A DNA stretch of 54,485 bases. It comes from Loki-b32 sp964493385. GTDB taxonomy: Archaea; Asgardarchaeota; Lokiarchaeia; Sigyniarchaeales; SOKP01. The notes under the pieces are model-generated. The model made no database searches. It saw nothing but the letters and a program-made list of their open reading frames with translations, and had not been told where the DNA came from. Positions 1 through 8,108 of this stretch are shown here, piece after piece. Every line of letters begins with the position of its first letter. The stretch's first letter is position 1. The stretch covers positions 1 through 54,485 of the forward strand of contig CAZBNW010000006.1 of NCBI GenBank assembly GCA_964493385.1, read 5' to 3'. A program made the translations under genes and the position numbers.

Positions 1-2
1 TA

Positions 3-614
3 AAGAAAGAAGCACCTCAGATCCAAGTAGGTACCTACTTTATCCCAATCATTCCTTTCCTAGCCGATAATGACGAAAATTTGGAGGATGTAATAAAACA
101 ATCTAAAGAAAGTGGAGCAGATTTTGTTTTATTCTCCCCAGGCTTAACGATGCGTGATTCTCAAGCCAAATATTTTATAAGAAAATTAAAAGAAAGCAAA
201 TATAATTATGTTGTTAAACCTCTTCTCGAATTATATAAAGGTCAGATGCATCCACCTGCACAATATGCCAGAAAATTACATTCTAAGTTATTGAGCTTAT
301 GTGAGAAATATGATATAGCAGTAAGAGTAAAACGTTGGATTCCTTCCGATTATCGCAAATGGAATTATAAGATCTCAGAACTCCTATTAAATAAAGAATA
401 TATAGATGCATTAAAAACAGGCAGATCGAATAAAACTCTAATGTGGGCAGGATTAAACCTTAATAACCTAGAAGAATCGATATTAGATGTTTATAAGAGA
501 GGTGAATTGCACATAATAAAAAACTTTAATCCCAAAATAATTGAAATTATCGAACCTTACTTAGAAAAAAGTAAAGAATTAAAACAAAAAAAGGGGTTAG
601 AAAAATTTCTATAA
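3..614 (+). CDS. Radical SAM protein, spore photoproduct lyase-like (C-terminal part, cut by window edge)
   Basis: The reading frame is open from base 3, so the gene begins outside the window and only about 203 C-terminal residues are present. The TTG at 81 is internal, not a start. The pattern 'GTYFIPIIPFLADNDENLED' followed by a helix and 'GADFVLFSPGLTMRD' resembles the late TIM-barrel strands of SplB/COG1533 radical SAM proteins, where an 'IPGLND' loop is followed by 'GA' and a strand. The CX3CX2C cluster motif would lie upstream and cannot be seen. The family contains spore photoproduct lyase and many uncharacterised archaeal members, so the substrate is unknown. The call rests on the barrel pattern alone. 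Confidence 0.55.
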   Translation, partial: KKEAPQIQVGTYFIPIIPFLADNDENLEDVIKQSKESGADFVLFSPGLTMRDSQAKYFIRKLKESKYNYVVKPLLELYKGQMHPPAQYARKLHSKLLSLCEKYDIAVRVKRWIPSDYRKWNYKISELLLNKEYIDALKTGRSNKTLMWAGLNLNNLEESILDVYKRGELHIIKNFNPKIIEIIEPYLEKSKELKQKKGLEKFL

Positions 615-646
615 TCTCAGGAATAACCCACGAAATCATTGAAGAA

Positions 647-1030
647 TTGAAAAAAACTGCCCCTAAATTAACTCCCGCACAAATAGCTCGGAGAAATAAA
701 ATATTGAATTCTAATAATCCAAACTTTTTTGGATATGGTCATAAGCTTTCTGATATAGAAAAAATTACTAAAACCCTGTATAATAAATATCAATGTAATT
801 ATGAGGATGCTCTTGCTATTTGTAAAAGTCTAGTTAATTCCAATATTCATGAAGAAAAATTCGCAGGGATCTTTTTTCTCAATCACTTTAAAACCAATTT
901 CAATCAAGCAACTATAGATATGTTTGAGCATCAATTATCTAAATACTGTGATACGTGGGCTTTTTGTGATAGTTTTTGTTTCAGTTTTCTTTATTTTAAT
1001 TATAATAAGAAATATGGAAGTTATGCTTAA
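647..1030 (+). CDS. Truncated AlkD-like DNA alkylation repair protein
   Basis: 127 residues from a TTG. The frame is open further upstream through 'SGITHEIIEEL', so the true start is uncertain. 'NFFGYGHKLSDIEKITKTL', a HEAT-like helix pair and 'CDTWAFCDSFC' resemble the AlkD/COG4912 family (PF08713), whose members excise alkylated bases using HEAT-like repeats. Full-length members have about 210-240 residues. This one stops soon after the 'W..CDS' segment with a low-complexity aromatic tail, so roughly the last 90-100 residues are missing. Its TAA abuts the ATG of the next, unrelated membrane gene, which suggests a deletion joined the two. It is probably inactive. Confidence 0.5.
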   Translation: MKKTAPKLTPAQIARRNKILNSNNPNFFGYGHKLSDIEKITKTLYNKYQCNYEDALAICKSLVNSNIHEEKFAGIFFLNHFKTNFNQATIDMFEHQLSKYCDTWAFCDSFCFSFLYFNYNKKYGSYA

Positions 1031-1459
1031 ATGGATATAAACGATATAAAATGTCCAAAATTTGCTTGGATAATAATGATTGGTCTTGGTTGCTTTGATT
1101 TGATTAGAGGATTCATGCATACCGTCATACTTGAATTTGCAGCCATCAATATTTTTGTAATTGATTTATCCGGTGGTGTGGATAATCAAATGCTTTTATT
1201 AGGCATTTTTGGAATTTCAAATTATCTCACGGGAATTATGTTTATATTAATTGGGCTTAAAGCTCGACAATTAGTCCCAATAATACTTCCTGTAATACCA
1301 GCTATATATTTTTTAGGAACAGCATTAATTTCTAGGGTAGCAAACCCTACCGCCAAGTTAGGGGGAGGTCCCTACATGCTGGTATATTTCGCGGTTTGTA
1401 TAGCGACGTTTATAGCAATCTTAGTTGTAAAAATTAAGAATAGAATGGAAAATAAATAA
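1031..1459 (+). CDS. Small integral membrane protein, unknown function
   Basis: 142 residues with four hydrophobic segments, at roughly residues 12-35, 54-78, 82-100 and 112-133, and a basic C-terminal tail ('KIKNRMENK'). It looks like a four-helix membrane protein. I do not recognise a family. The ATG immediately follows the stop of the truncated AlkD-like gene (TAAATG), so translation may be coupled or the junction may be a deletion scar. No catalytic motif is apparent. The following 150 bases are AT-rich and lead into the promoter of the tRNA gene. Confidence 0.6.
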   Translation: MDINDIKCPKFAWIIMIGLGCFDLIRGFMHTVILEFAAINIFVIDLSGGVDNQMLLLGIFGISNYLTGIMFILIGLKARQLVPIILPVIPAIYFLGTALISRVANPTAKLGGGPYMLVYFAVCIATFIAILVVKIKNRMENK

Positions 1460-1581
1460 GAAATAATTTTAAATTAATAAGCTGAGAAATTTAAGTAAAA
1501 TGAAATAGCCTTATGAAAAAACTTTAAATGATATTTTTTCCTTTTTAAATTACGAATTTTGATATTTTAAAAACTTAAATG

Positions 1582-1590
1582 TTTTATAAA
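1582..1590 (+). promoter_or_regulatory. Candidate TATA box (box A) of tRNA-Phe
   Basis: TTTTATAAA centred about 22 bases upstream of the first base of the tRNA, in an otherwise A/T-only stretch. The spacing and sequence fit an archaeal box A. Several similar AT-rich words lie nearby, so the exact element is uncertain. Confidence 0.35.
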
Positions 1591-1628
1591 GTAAAAATTC
1601 TTAATATGGCAAGGTGGCGTAGCCCGGT

Positions 1629-1659
1629 GTACATTGGAGTATTCCCGATGACGGGTAAG
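1629..1659 (+). other. tRNA-Phe intron 1 (D loop)
   Basis: About 31 nt between the D-loop GG and the 3' half of the D stem. It contains a hairpin CCCG-ATGA-CGGG (1643-1654). Without removal the D stem GCGT/ACGC would enclose a 40-base loop. Boundaries are inferred from the mature fold. Confidence 0.7.
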
Positions 1660-1670
1660 AACGCACCAGA

Positions 1671-1698
1671 TCCATCGGATTTACCGAAAAAGGTGAGA
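1671..1698 (+). other. tRNA-Phe intron 2 (5' side of anticodon loop)
   Basis: 28 nt inserted near position 31/32, not at the canonical 37/38. Only removal here restores U33 and the GAA anticodon. It contains CGG-ATTTA-CCG. A repeated 'aga' at both ends leaves the cut ambiguous by up to three bases. Confidence 0.75.
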
Positions 1699-1720
1699 CT
1701 GAAGATCTGGGTATCACGAG

Positions 1721-1750
1721 TTAATTTAGCGATTCGCTACTCAACGTGAA
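1721..1750 (+). other. tRNA-Phe intron 3 (T loop)
   Basis: 30 nt between T-stem position 53 and the TTCAAAT loop. It forms a hairpin TAGCG-ATT-CGCTA, and the outer bases CACG (1714-1717, exon) and CGTG (1745-1748) can pair, as expected for an archaeal bulge-helix-bulge site. Cuts at 53/54, 54/55 or 55/56 give the same product. Confidence 0.75.
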
Positions 1751-1927
1751 TTCAAATCTCGTCCTTGCCATATTATCTTTTATTTCTATTTCTCTCTTAA
1801 ATCATCCGCTATTTTTTTAGCATAAAGATTAAATTACTCTTTTTGCTCTATTTTTTGTCTATACACTCCTTATTTCTTTCAAATAAAGATTTAAAAAAGA
1901 CTTTTAATTTACTTGTTTAGATTTAAA

Positions 1928-3121
1928 ATGAGATATGATTTTGATAGAGTAATTGATCGTTCTGAAACTAACTCACTTAAGTGGGATAAGCATTATCTTA
2001 AAGAACATTTTGAAACTGATGATGTTTTGCCTTTTTGGGTTGCTGATATGGATTTCCAATGTCCTCAACCTGTCATTGAAGCGGTAAAAAAGAGAGCCGC
2101 TGAAGAAATCTATGGTTATAGTTGGCATAAGACCCCCTCTTATCTTAATGCTGTGGCACATTGGATGAAACGAAGACATAAGTGGGAAATTGAAACTGAT
2201 TGGATAGTATTTAGTCCTGGTATTGTTCCAGCTGTCTATATGCTAATTCAAACTTTTTCTAATATAGGAGAGAAAGTAATTATTCAGCCACCAGTATATT
2301 ATCCTTTTTTTACAGCGATAGAAAATAATGGACGTAAACTGGTAACCAATCAATTACATTATGAGAATAAGAAATATACTATTGATTTCGAAGATTTTGA
2401 AGAGAAAGCTAAAGATCCTCTAACGAAGATGTTTATTCTTTGTAGTCCTCATAATCCTGTAGGACGCGTATGGACTGAAAAAGAGCTTAGGAGACTTGGA
2501 GATATTTGCTTAGAAAATGATGTTTTGATAGTTTCAGACGAAATACATCACGATTTAATTCTTTCAGGATATAAACATACTCTATTTTCCACAATATCAG
2601 AAGAATTTGAGAAAAATACAATTATGTGTACTGCACCAAGTAAGACATTCAATATAGCAGGATTACAAATTTCTAATATTATAATTCCAGATGAAAAGAT
2701 ACGAGAATCATTTATTAATACCATACTTAATCAGAATGGTCTGATGACTCCTAATGCTTTCGGTATTGTTGCATTAATTGCAGCTTACAATGAAGGAGAA
2801 GAATGGTTAGAACAAGTATTGAAATATATTGAAGCTAATTTCAAGTTTCTAAAAGAATTTGTTAATGAAAAACTCCCAGACGTTGATTTTTTAGATCCTG
2901 AAGGAACTTATCTAGCTTGGTTAGATTTTAATAAATTGGGAATGGATGCTAAAAAACTTCGTGAATTTATGCTTAAACAAGCAAGAGTTGCCTTAGATGA
3001 TGGAAAAATATTTGGACCCGGTGGAGAAGGATTTGAGAGAGTAAATGTAGCATGTCCAAGATCATTATTAAAAGAGTGTATGATTAGAATCGTAAATGCT
3101 TTAAAAGAGAAATCCATATAA
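1928..3121 (+). CDS. patB: PatB/MalY-type PLP-dependent aminotransferase (cystathionine beta-lyase family)
   Basis: About 397 residues, fold-type I PLP enzyme of the MalY/PatB group, which cleave C-S bonds of cystathionine or cysteine conjugates or act as aminotransferases. The N-terminus 'MRYDFDRVIDRSETNSLKWD' is typical and fixes the start at ATG 1928 rather than the in-frame TTG at 1913. 'LPFWVADMDF' and 'YGY' near the N-terminus, 'CSPHNPVGRVW', 'VSDEIHHDL' (PLP-contacting Asp) and 'APSKTFNIAGLQ' (Schiff-base Lys) are all present, and the length is normal. It stands alone, on the same strand as the upstream tRNA gene but not obviously linked to it. The substrate cannot be fixed from sequence. 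Confidence 0.85.
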   Translation: MRYDFDRVIDRSETNSLKWDKHYLKEHFETDDVLPFWVADMDFQCPQPVIEAVKKRAAEEIYGYSWHKTPSYLNAVAHWMKRRHKWEIETDWIVFSPGIVPAVYMLIQTFSNIGEKVIIQPPVYYPFFTAIENNGRKLVTNQLHYENKKYTIDFEDFEEKAKDPLTKMFILCSPHNPVGRVWTEKELRRLGDICLENDVLIVSDEIHHDLILSGYKHTLFSTISEEFEKNTIMCTAPSKTFNIAGLQISNIIIPDEKIRESFINTILNQNGLMTPNAFGIVALIAAYNEGEEWLEQVLKYIEANFKFLKEFVNEKLPDVDFLDPEGTYLAWLDFNKLGMDAKKLREFMLKQARVALDDGKIFGPGGEGFERVNVACPRSLLKECMIRIVNALKEKSI

Positions 3122-3148
3122 TTCCTTTTATCAAGGATTAGTTGAAAC

Positions 3149-3667
3149 CTAATAAACTGATAAGGTTTGATTCCTTCTTGAATCCTTATCTATAAAATCC
3201 TTAAATTTTTCATTGTTTTCATCTATAAATTCCCAAAATTCATTATATATTTCTTCAAGGGTCATTTTCTTTTGATGTGAAGAATTTTTTTGAGAATTGT
3301 CATTTTTATATTTAGCTTGTTTGGGCTTATATTCAAGATAATTACCTTCGAGGATTAAATTTTCAAAAAGTTCATTGTCATTTTGTTCAAATTTGCTGTG
3401 ATTTGAATTCTTCTCTTGTTTTAACTGGTTCTCTAATTCAAAATCTACTCTTTGATATCCTCGAACCTGAAAATTCTTATCCACAAATGCTTGAAATTGA
3501 TGTTCACATACTAATCCTCGTGCTATTGACATTGTAGTTAATTGTTTTGCATCTTCAATGACAGATTTAGGAACTTCCAACGATTTTTTTGTTTTACACA
3601 CTGGACAAATAAATTGAATCTTCGATGTATTGATATTCACATTCCTCTTAACTTCTGTAATTGCCAT
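3149..3667 (-). CDS. Zinc-ribbon protein of unknown function
   Basis: 172 residues. The N-terminal 70 carry 'CPVCKTKKSLEVP', a helix, then 'LVCEHQFQAFVDKNFQVRGYQ', so C22, C25, C53 and H55 could bind a metal. The middle (about 80-135) is polar and low-complexity, with many Asn, Lys and Gln, and is probably disordered. The C-terminal 40 residues are acidic and helical. The 'CEHxFQxFxDKxFxVRGYQ' pattern looks like a conserved archaeal module, but I cannot name it. It converges on the PatB gene 27 bases away. No function is proposed. Confidence 0.55.
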   Translation of the reverse strand: MAITEVKRNVNINTSKIQFICPVCKTKKSLEVPKSVIEDAKQLTTMSIARGLVCEHQFQAFVDKNFQVRGYQRVDFELENQLKQEKNSNHSKFEQNDNELFENLILEGNYLEYKPKQAKYKNDNSQKNSSHQKKMTLEEIYNEFWEFIDENNEKFKDFIDKDSRRNQTLSVY

Positions 3668-3787
3668 TATGACACCTTCATGAGATTATCTAAAAATAAT
3701 ATTAAAAATCCCTTTTATTTCTTGAAATAGAGGATGAGATTTAAGAAATAGGAGTTCATATATTAAGTAATTTATTAATAATCTAAA

Positions 3788-4336
3788 TTAGGTATTTTCA
3801 GGATTAAACTTTATATTCATATTATTATCATCTAATTCAAAAAAAATCTCCAAATTTGAAATTAATTCACTTTCAAATTTGAAAGCATGTTTACCTTCAT
3901 TGAACATCTCTAAAGTGTCCTTATTTAATTTTATTAAAATGCTTATACTATCACCTAAGGGTATGGTTCTTCCACTAAGTTTGCCTTCCAAGATTTCATT
4001 TATATTAAATGACTCTCCTTTATGATAGATTAACATTTGATTTGTAAGATCATCTATATTAAAATTTTCTTTTGATAAATTTAATGGTTTATCATCAAGT
4101 ATAAATTTCCCATATTTTGATATATCAAAGCCATCAGGATCAAAATCTCTTGATTTGAAATCTCCTATTTCAATTTCTTCGGGAATTACAAATGGTACGA
4201 TTACATTTATAACTTTTATTTGCAGTGAATCTGTTTTTCCATCTCCAGTAGTATCAACTGTAAAAACACTCTCTTTTGGTGGAAAAATCTTTTTAACTAG
4301 TACTTTAAAAGCAGATAAATCATATGGTATAAGCAA
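3788..4336 (-). CDS. Hypothetical protein
   Basis: 182 residues starting with TTG; an in-frame TGA lies directly upstream, so no longer start exists. The protein is acidic and beta-rich with no transmembrane segment. 'VDTTGDGKTDSLQIKVINV' near residue 27 resembles a calcium-loop-like DxDGDGxxD element, but a single copy proves nothing. No family is recognised. It lies downstream of iolG on the same strand, 42 bases after the iolG stop, so it could be co-transcribed, although nothing links it to inositol use. Confidence 0.5.
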   Translation of the reverse strand: MLIPYDLSAFKVLVKKIFPPKESVFTVDTTGDGKTDSLQIKVINVIVPFVIPEEIEIGDFKSRDFDPDGFDISKYGKFILDDKPLNLSKENFNIDDLTNQMLIYHKGESFNINEILEGKLSGRTIPLGDSISILIKLNKDTLEMFNEGKHAFKFESELISNLEIFFELDDNNMNIKFNPENT

Positions 4337-4378
4337 TCACTCTACTAATTTTTCATGAATTATTTATTAATTTTAACC

Positions 4379-5404
4379 CTAATATTCTTCTACCTCAGAG
4401 ATCTTTACAGGACGATTTTCTTTATAAGATTTCTGAGCAGCTAATGCTACGAGAACATTTTGCAAACCATCGTCCCCATTAGGTTTAGGTTCTATATTTT
4501 TGCTTAAGCATTCAAAGAAATATTTCAATTCCGTAGAATAGGATTCCATGTATCGTTCCATGAAAAAGTACGGAATCTTGTCAATATTAGTGCATTCCGC
4601 AGTATAAATACGGACAGTATTAGTTGCCTCATTATCAGCTACTACACATCCTTTCGAACCAAACACTTCAACACGTTGATCATACCCATAAACAGCTTGA
4701 CGAGTATTATCAATTATTCCTATAGCTCCATTTCTAAATTTTAAAACGGCTACAGCGGTATCTATATCTCCTGCCTTTCCAATTTCAGGATCAATAAGTA
4801 CTGCTCCAGTTGCATAGACTTCTTCCACTTCACTTCCAGCTTGGAATCTTGCCATATCCCAATCATGAATAGTCATATCAATAAAAATTCCCCCCGAGAC
4901 CTTTATATATTCTATTGGAGGGGGAGCAGGATCCCGAGAAGTAATTTTAATAATTTGAGGTTCCCCTATTTGACCAGAAGTAATTGCTTCATGACATCTC
5001 AAAAAATTACGATCAAAACGTCGATTAAAACCTACCATGAGTTTCACTCCTGTTTCTTTAACAACTGAAAGAGTCTCCTTTATCCGCTTTATATCAGTAT
5101 CAATAGGTTTCTCACAAAAGATTTGTTTTTTCGCCTTAGCAGCTTCCTGAATAAATTTCGGATGAGTGTCTGTAGAAGAACAAATTACTACTATGTCAAT
5201 TTCAGGATCATTAAAGATTTCATTGGCATCCGAAGTGAGGTTTGGTACACCGATTTCCGTTGCCCATTGTCTTAATTTGTCGTTTAATTTAATATCAGCT
5301 ATAATTTTTAAATTGACATTTGGAATTTTGCGTAATAGGTTTTCAACATGTATTTTACCAATTCTACCAGCCCCAATTACTCCAACTGTAAATTTTTTCA
5401 CCAA
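4379..5404 (-). CDS. iolG: myo-Inositol 2-dehydrogenase (Gfo/Idh/MocA family)
   Basis: 341 residues. It would oxidise myo-inositol to scyllo-inosose with NAD+, the first step of inositol catabolism, in the cytoplasm. The N-terminal Rossmann motif GAGRIG is at 11-16 and the EKP motif at 98-100 carries catalytic Lys99. 'GGIFIDMTIHDWDM' (171-184) carries the Asp176/His180 pair, with the same spacing as in Bacillus subtilis IolG. The start is TTG at 5404 or GTG at 5401; no ATG is available. The gene is divergent from an MFS transporter and close to iolM, iolO and iolN, which supports inositol over other polyols. Family members can also take scyllo-inositol or sugars. Confidence 0.85.
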   Translation of the reverse strand: MVKKFTVGVIGAGRIGKIHVENLLRKIPNVNLKIIADIKLNDKLRQWATEIGVPNLTSDANEIFNDPEIDIVVICSSTDTHPKFIQEAAKAKKQIFCEKPIDTDIKRIKETLSVVKETGVKLMVGFNRRFDRNFLRCHEAITSGQIGEPQIIKITSRDPAPPPIEYIKVSGGIFIDMTIHDWDMARFQAGSEVEEVYATGAVLIDPEIGKAGDIDTAVAVLKFRNGAIGIIDNTRQAVYGYDQRVEVFGSKGCVVADNEATNTVRIYTAECTNIDKIPYFFMERYMESYSTELKYFFECLSKNIEPKPNGDDGLQNVLVALAAQKSYKENRPVKISEVEEY

Positions 5405-5565
5405 AATATGTCACTTAAAAACATTAAATATATTTATTTTAAAATATTAAAGAAGCTTACTACCTATAAAATTTCTAATAAAGAATTATAGATTTATATT
5501 TATTTAAGTCTAAATTGATTTAATTAATTAAAATTTTATTAATAAATAATAAAAGTGTTAGCTTA
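5405..5565. promoter_or_regulatory. Divergent iolG / transporter promoter region
   Basis: 161 bases between two divergent starts, almost all A and T. The word CTATAAAATTT (5464-5474) recurs exactly upstream of iolM (6851-6861). CTATAA (5464-5469) and TTATAG (5486-5491) form a spaced inverted repeat. These are plausible TATA or operator elements, but the base composition makes chance matches likely. Confidence 0.35.
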
Positions 5566-6774
5566 ATGAGTGAAAAAAATATTCAAGTTTATAGATACCG
5601 TTGGATAATTCTATTACTATTTATGTTTGCAAATATTACACTGCAAATTTTATGGGTAAGCTTTGTTTCAATAACAGATGAAGCAACAACATTTTATGGT
5701 GTGGAAATATTAGACATTCTTCTCTTATCATTGGTATTTATGATTGCTTATATACCAGTTACATTTTTAGCTTCATGGATAATTGATAAATATGATTTTA
5801 AAATAGGTGCTGGTATTGGAGTAGTGCTTGCTGGAATTTTCGGTTTTTTACGATATTTTGCTGGCAATGATTATACATTAGTGTTAATATTTCAGATAGG
5901 AATAGCAATTGGTCAACCATTCGTTTTAAATAGTATTACTAGGCTTTCAGCAAATTGGTTTCCAGAATCAGAAAGAACTTCGGCAACGGGATTATCTCTG
6001 ATTTCTCAATTTATTGGAATTATGTTAGGAGTATTAATAACACCATTTATTTTCGAGGCTTTTAACATACCTATAATATTATTAATATATGGAATATTAG
6101 CTATAATTTCTGGAGCACTTTTTGTTATTTTCGCGAAAAATATGCCGCCCACTCCCCCTTCAAGTGAAATTTCAAAGGAGAAAGTATTAATGGGTGAAGG
6201 TTTGAAACAGTTATTTTTGAATAAATATTTTATCATTTTGTTTATAACCTTTTTCTTCGGCTTAGGAATTTTTAACTTCATCACATCATATATTGAACTA
6301 ATTGTATTGCCAAGAGGATTTGATAGAACTGATGCGGGTATACTTGGTGGATTAATGTTGATAGGTGGAATAGTTGGTTGTGTTATCATGTCCACTATAT
6401 CTGACAAGTATAAAAAGCGTAAAATGTTACTTATTATTTCGATTCTGATAGCAACCATTTCTTTATGTATAATCACTTTTTCTGCCGATCCAATACTACT
6501 ATATTTATTTACCTTTCTTTTAGGGTATGGAATCCTGTCTGCTGGACCAGTGGCTTTAGAATATGCTGTAGATTTAACAAAACCCGTTCCAGAAGCAACT
6601 TCAAATGGTATGTTAATGATGATTGGTCAAGTTGGAGGAATTATTTTTATACTCTTTTTTGAAGGATTTACTTTACCTGTAACAGGAGACTATTTTCCAA
6701 CATTATTATTAGAATCAATTTTTCTTTTAGTTGTGCTAGTTATAGTTTTCTTTCTAAAAGAAAAATCAGATTAA
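5566..6774 (+). CDS. MFS transporter, probable inositol importer
   Basis: 402 residues with 12 hydrophobic segments in two six-helix halves, separated by a polar loop near residue 200 ('PPTPPSSEISKEKV'). Loop patterns such as 'DKYDFKIGAG' and 'SDKYKKRK' after helices 2 and 8 are the major-facilitator signature. 'SANWFPESERTSATGL' between helices 4 and 5 resembles the FLVCR/feline-leukaemia-receptor-like branch. Substrate cannot be read from sequence. Its position, divergent from iolG and ahead of iolM, suggests inositol or a derivative. The characterised Thermotoga inositol cluster is served by an ABC system instead, so this would be a transporter swap. Confidence 0.8.
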   Translation: MSEKNIQVYRYRWIILLLFMFANITLQILWVSFVSITDEATTFYGVEILDILLLSLVFMIAYIPVTFLASWIIDKYDFKIGAGIGVVLAGIFGFLRYFAGNDYTLVLIFQIGIAIGQPFVLNSITRLSANWFPESERTSATGLSLISQFIGIMLGVLITPFIFEAFNIPIILLIYGILAIISGALFVIFAKNMPPTPPSSEISKEKVLMGEGLKQLFLNKYFIILFITFFFGLGIFNFITSYIELIVLPRGFDRTDAGILGGLMLIGGIVGCVIMSTISDKYKKRKMLLIISILIATISLCIITFSADPILLYLFTFLLGYGILSAGPVALEYAVDLTKPVPEATSNGMLMMIGQVGGIIFILFFEGFTLPVTGDYFPTLLLESIFLLVVLVIVFFLKEKSD

Positions 6775-6780
6775 AACTAA

Positions 6781-6797
6781 TTTTTTCTTTTTTTTTT
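6781..6797 (+). terminator. T-tract terminator after the MFS gene
   Basis: Sixteen T and one C in 17 bases, starting 7 bases after the MFS stop. This is the usual form of an archaeal intrinsic terminator, with no hairpin needed. Confidence 0.5.
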
Positions 6798-6837
6798 AAA
6801 AAATTTTCAATTCAGATATAGTATTCATAAAGGTTTA

Positions 6838-6858
6838 TTTTATAGTTAGACTATAAAA
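6838..6858 (+). promoter_or_regulatory. Inverted repeat in the iolM promoter
   Basis: Perfect 8-bp arms TTTTATAG and CTATAAAA around TTAGA, ending 22 bases before the iolM ATG. The right arm contains a TATA-like word, so a dimeric regulator bound here could block transcription initiation. No regulator gene lies in the cluster. Confidence 0.45.
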
Positions 6859-6880
6859 TTTAGGAACAAATGAATTTAAA

Positions 6881-8068
6881 ATGAAAAAAATGAAAGGAAT
6901 TGAATTATTGGCGAAATGGGATCCAAAGCCTAACTTTAAACTCGGATCTAAGGATATTGAAGGCAAGTTAACATATTTAGGATCACAAGTGTGGAGATAT
7001 CCAAGAGTTAAGGTAGTTGAAAAAGAAGTTCCGAAAATTAAACCAAATGAAGTACTAATTAAAGTTAAAAGATGTGGAATATGTGGATCCGACGTACATA
7101 TGGCACAAACATATGAAGATGGATATATATATTACCCTGGTTTAACTGCTTTCCCTGTAACTCTCGGACATGAGTTTGCTGGTGAAATTTTTGAGGTTGG
7201 AAGTGAATCTATTAATAAAAGAACTGGAAAGCTTTATCAAAAAGGAGAACCTGTAACTGTTGAAGAAATGGTTTGGTGTGGTGAATGTAAACCTTGTTGT
7301 GATGGTTATCCAAACCATTGTGAAAGATTGCAAGAAATTGGCTTTTCTATTGACGGTGCTTATGCTGAATACATCAAAGTTCCTGCAAAATTATGTTGGA
7401 GTTTAAAGAAATTAGAAGAAAATTATGATGACGTTTTTAAAATGGGAAGTCTAGTAGAACCAACCTCAGTAGCATACAATGCAGTAATTGAAAGGGGAGG
7501 GGGAATACGTCCTGGTGAAAATGTAGTTATTTTAGGAGCTGGGCCTATTGGGTTAGCTGCAATAAAAATTTTAAAGACTGCAGGAGCTGCTGTATCTATT
7601 GTTTCAGAACCAGAAGAAAGCCGCGCTTCCCTAGCAAAAAAAATGGGTGCTGATTATTTGATAAATCCTTTAAAGGAAGATTTTGTAGATATGGTAAAAC
7701 TTCATACTGATAATGAGGGAGCAGCATTATATCTTGAAGCTACAGGATTACCCCATATCGTAACGGATGATATCCAAAATGCAATATGGGAATGCAAAGC
7801 AGTTAATAGTACTGTAGTTATAGTTGCAAGGGCAGAGCAAAAAATGCCTGTATGCGGTGAATATTTACAAGTAAGGAGAGCTCGAATTGTAGGAGCTCAA
7901 GGCCATTCAGGTCATGGTAATTTTACGAATGTTATTAGCTGTATGGCAGCTGGAATGGACATGACACCTATAATAACTAAAGAGATCTCTCTTGATGAAG
8001 TTCGTGAAAATCTGAAACTTTTGCAAACAGACAAGGAACACTGTAAAATTTCAATAGTAATAAACTAA
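6881..8068 (+). CDS. iolM: scyllo-Inosose 3-dehydrogenase (zinc-type medium-chain dehydrogenase)
   Basis: 395 residues. It would oxidise scyllo-inosose to 3-dehydro-scyllo-inosose with NAD+. GroES-like domain: catalytic zinc ligands Cys65 in 'RCGICGSDVHM' and His97/Glu98 in 'LGHEFAG'; structural zinc ligands Cys133, 136, 139 and 147. Rossmann domain: GAGPIG at 219-224. The N-terminus 'AKWDPKPNFKLG', 'GSLVEPTSVAYNAVI' and 'AQGHSGHGNFTNVI' match, from memory, Thermotoga maritima TM0412 (IolM), which also has 395 residues. That is much closer than generic sorbitol or threonine dehydrogenases. The gene is preceded by an inverted repeat and converges with iolO. Confidence 0.88.
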   Translation: MKKMKGIELLAKWDPKPNFKLGSKDIEGKLTYLGSQVWRYPRVKVVEKEVPKIKPNEVLIKVKRCGICGSDVHMAQTYEDGYIYYPGLTAFPVTLGHEFAGEIFEVGSESINKRTGKLYQKGEPVTVEEMVWCGECKPCCDGYPNHCERLQEIGFSIDGAYAEYIKVPAKLCWSLKKLEENYDDVFKMGSLVEPTSVAYNAVIERGGGIRPGENVVILGAGPIGLAAIKILKTAGAAVSIVSEPEESRASLAKKMGADYLINPLKEDFVDMVKLHTDNEGAALYLEATGLPHIVTDDIQNAIWECKAVNSTVVIVARAEQKMPVCGEYLQVRRARIVGAQGHSGHGNFTNVISCMAAGMDMTPIITKEISLDEVRENLKLLQTDKEHCKISIVIN

Positions 8069-8108
8069 AAAAGTATAACAATGTAAATTTTTACTCTAAC
8101 ACGCATTT

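Larger units (their letters stand above)
1608..1770 (+). tRNA. tRNA-Phe(GAA) with three introns
   Basis: Acceptor GGCAAGG (1608-1614) pairs with CCTTGCC (1763-1769); the discriminator is A and no CCA is encoded. D stem GCGT (1617-1620) pairs with ACGC (1661-1664). Anticodon stem CCAGA (1666-1670) pairs with TCTGG (1706-1710) around loop CTGAAGA, giving anticodon GAA. The variable region is GTATC. T stem ACGAG (1716-1720) pairs with CTCGT (1758-1762) around TTCAAAT. This fold needs three insertions removed: about 31 nt in the D loop, 28 nt just 5' of the anticodon loop, and 30 nt in the T loop. Spliced length is 74 nt. The core 'CCAGACTGAAGATCTGG' matches archaeal tRNA-Phe. Exact splice points are ambiguous by one or two bases because of short repeats at the junctions. 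Confidence 0.88.

Noticed and set aside
1671..1705. tRNA with anticodon CAT read from the upstream end of the interrupted loop
   Set aside because: That reading has C instead of U33. Removing the 28-nt insertion gives U33 and GAA with the archaeal tRNA-Phe core.
6006..6476. Minus-strand frame of 156 residues within the MFS gene
   Set aside because: It is a shadow of a hydrophobic coding sequence; Ile/Asn/Pro-rich with no domain.
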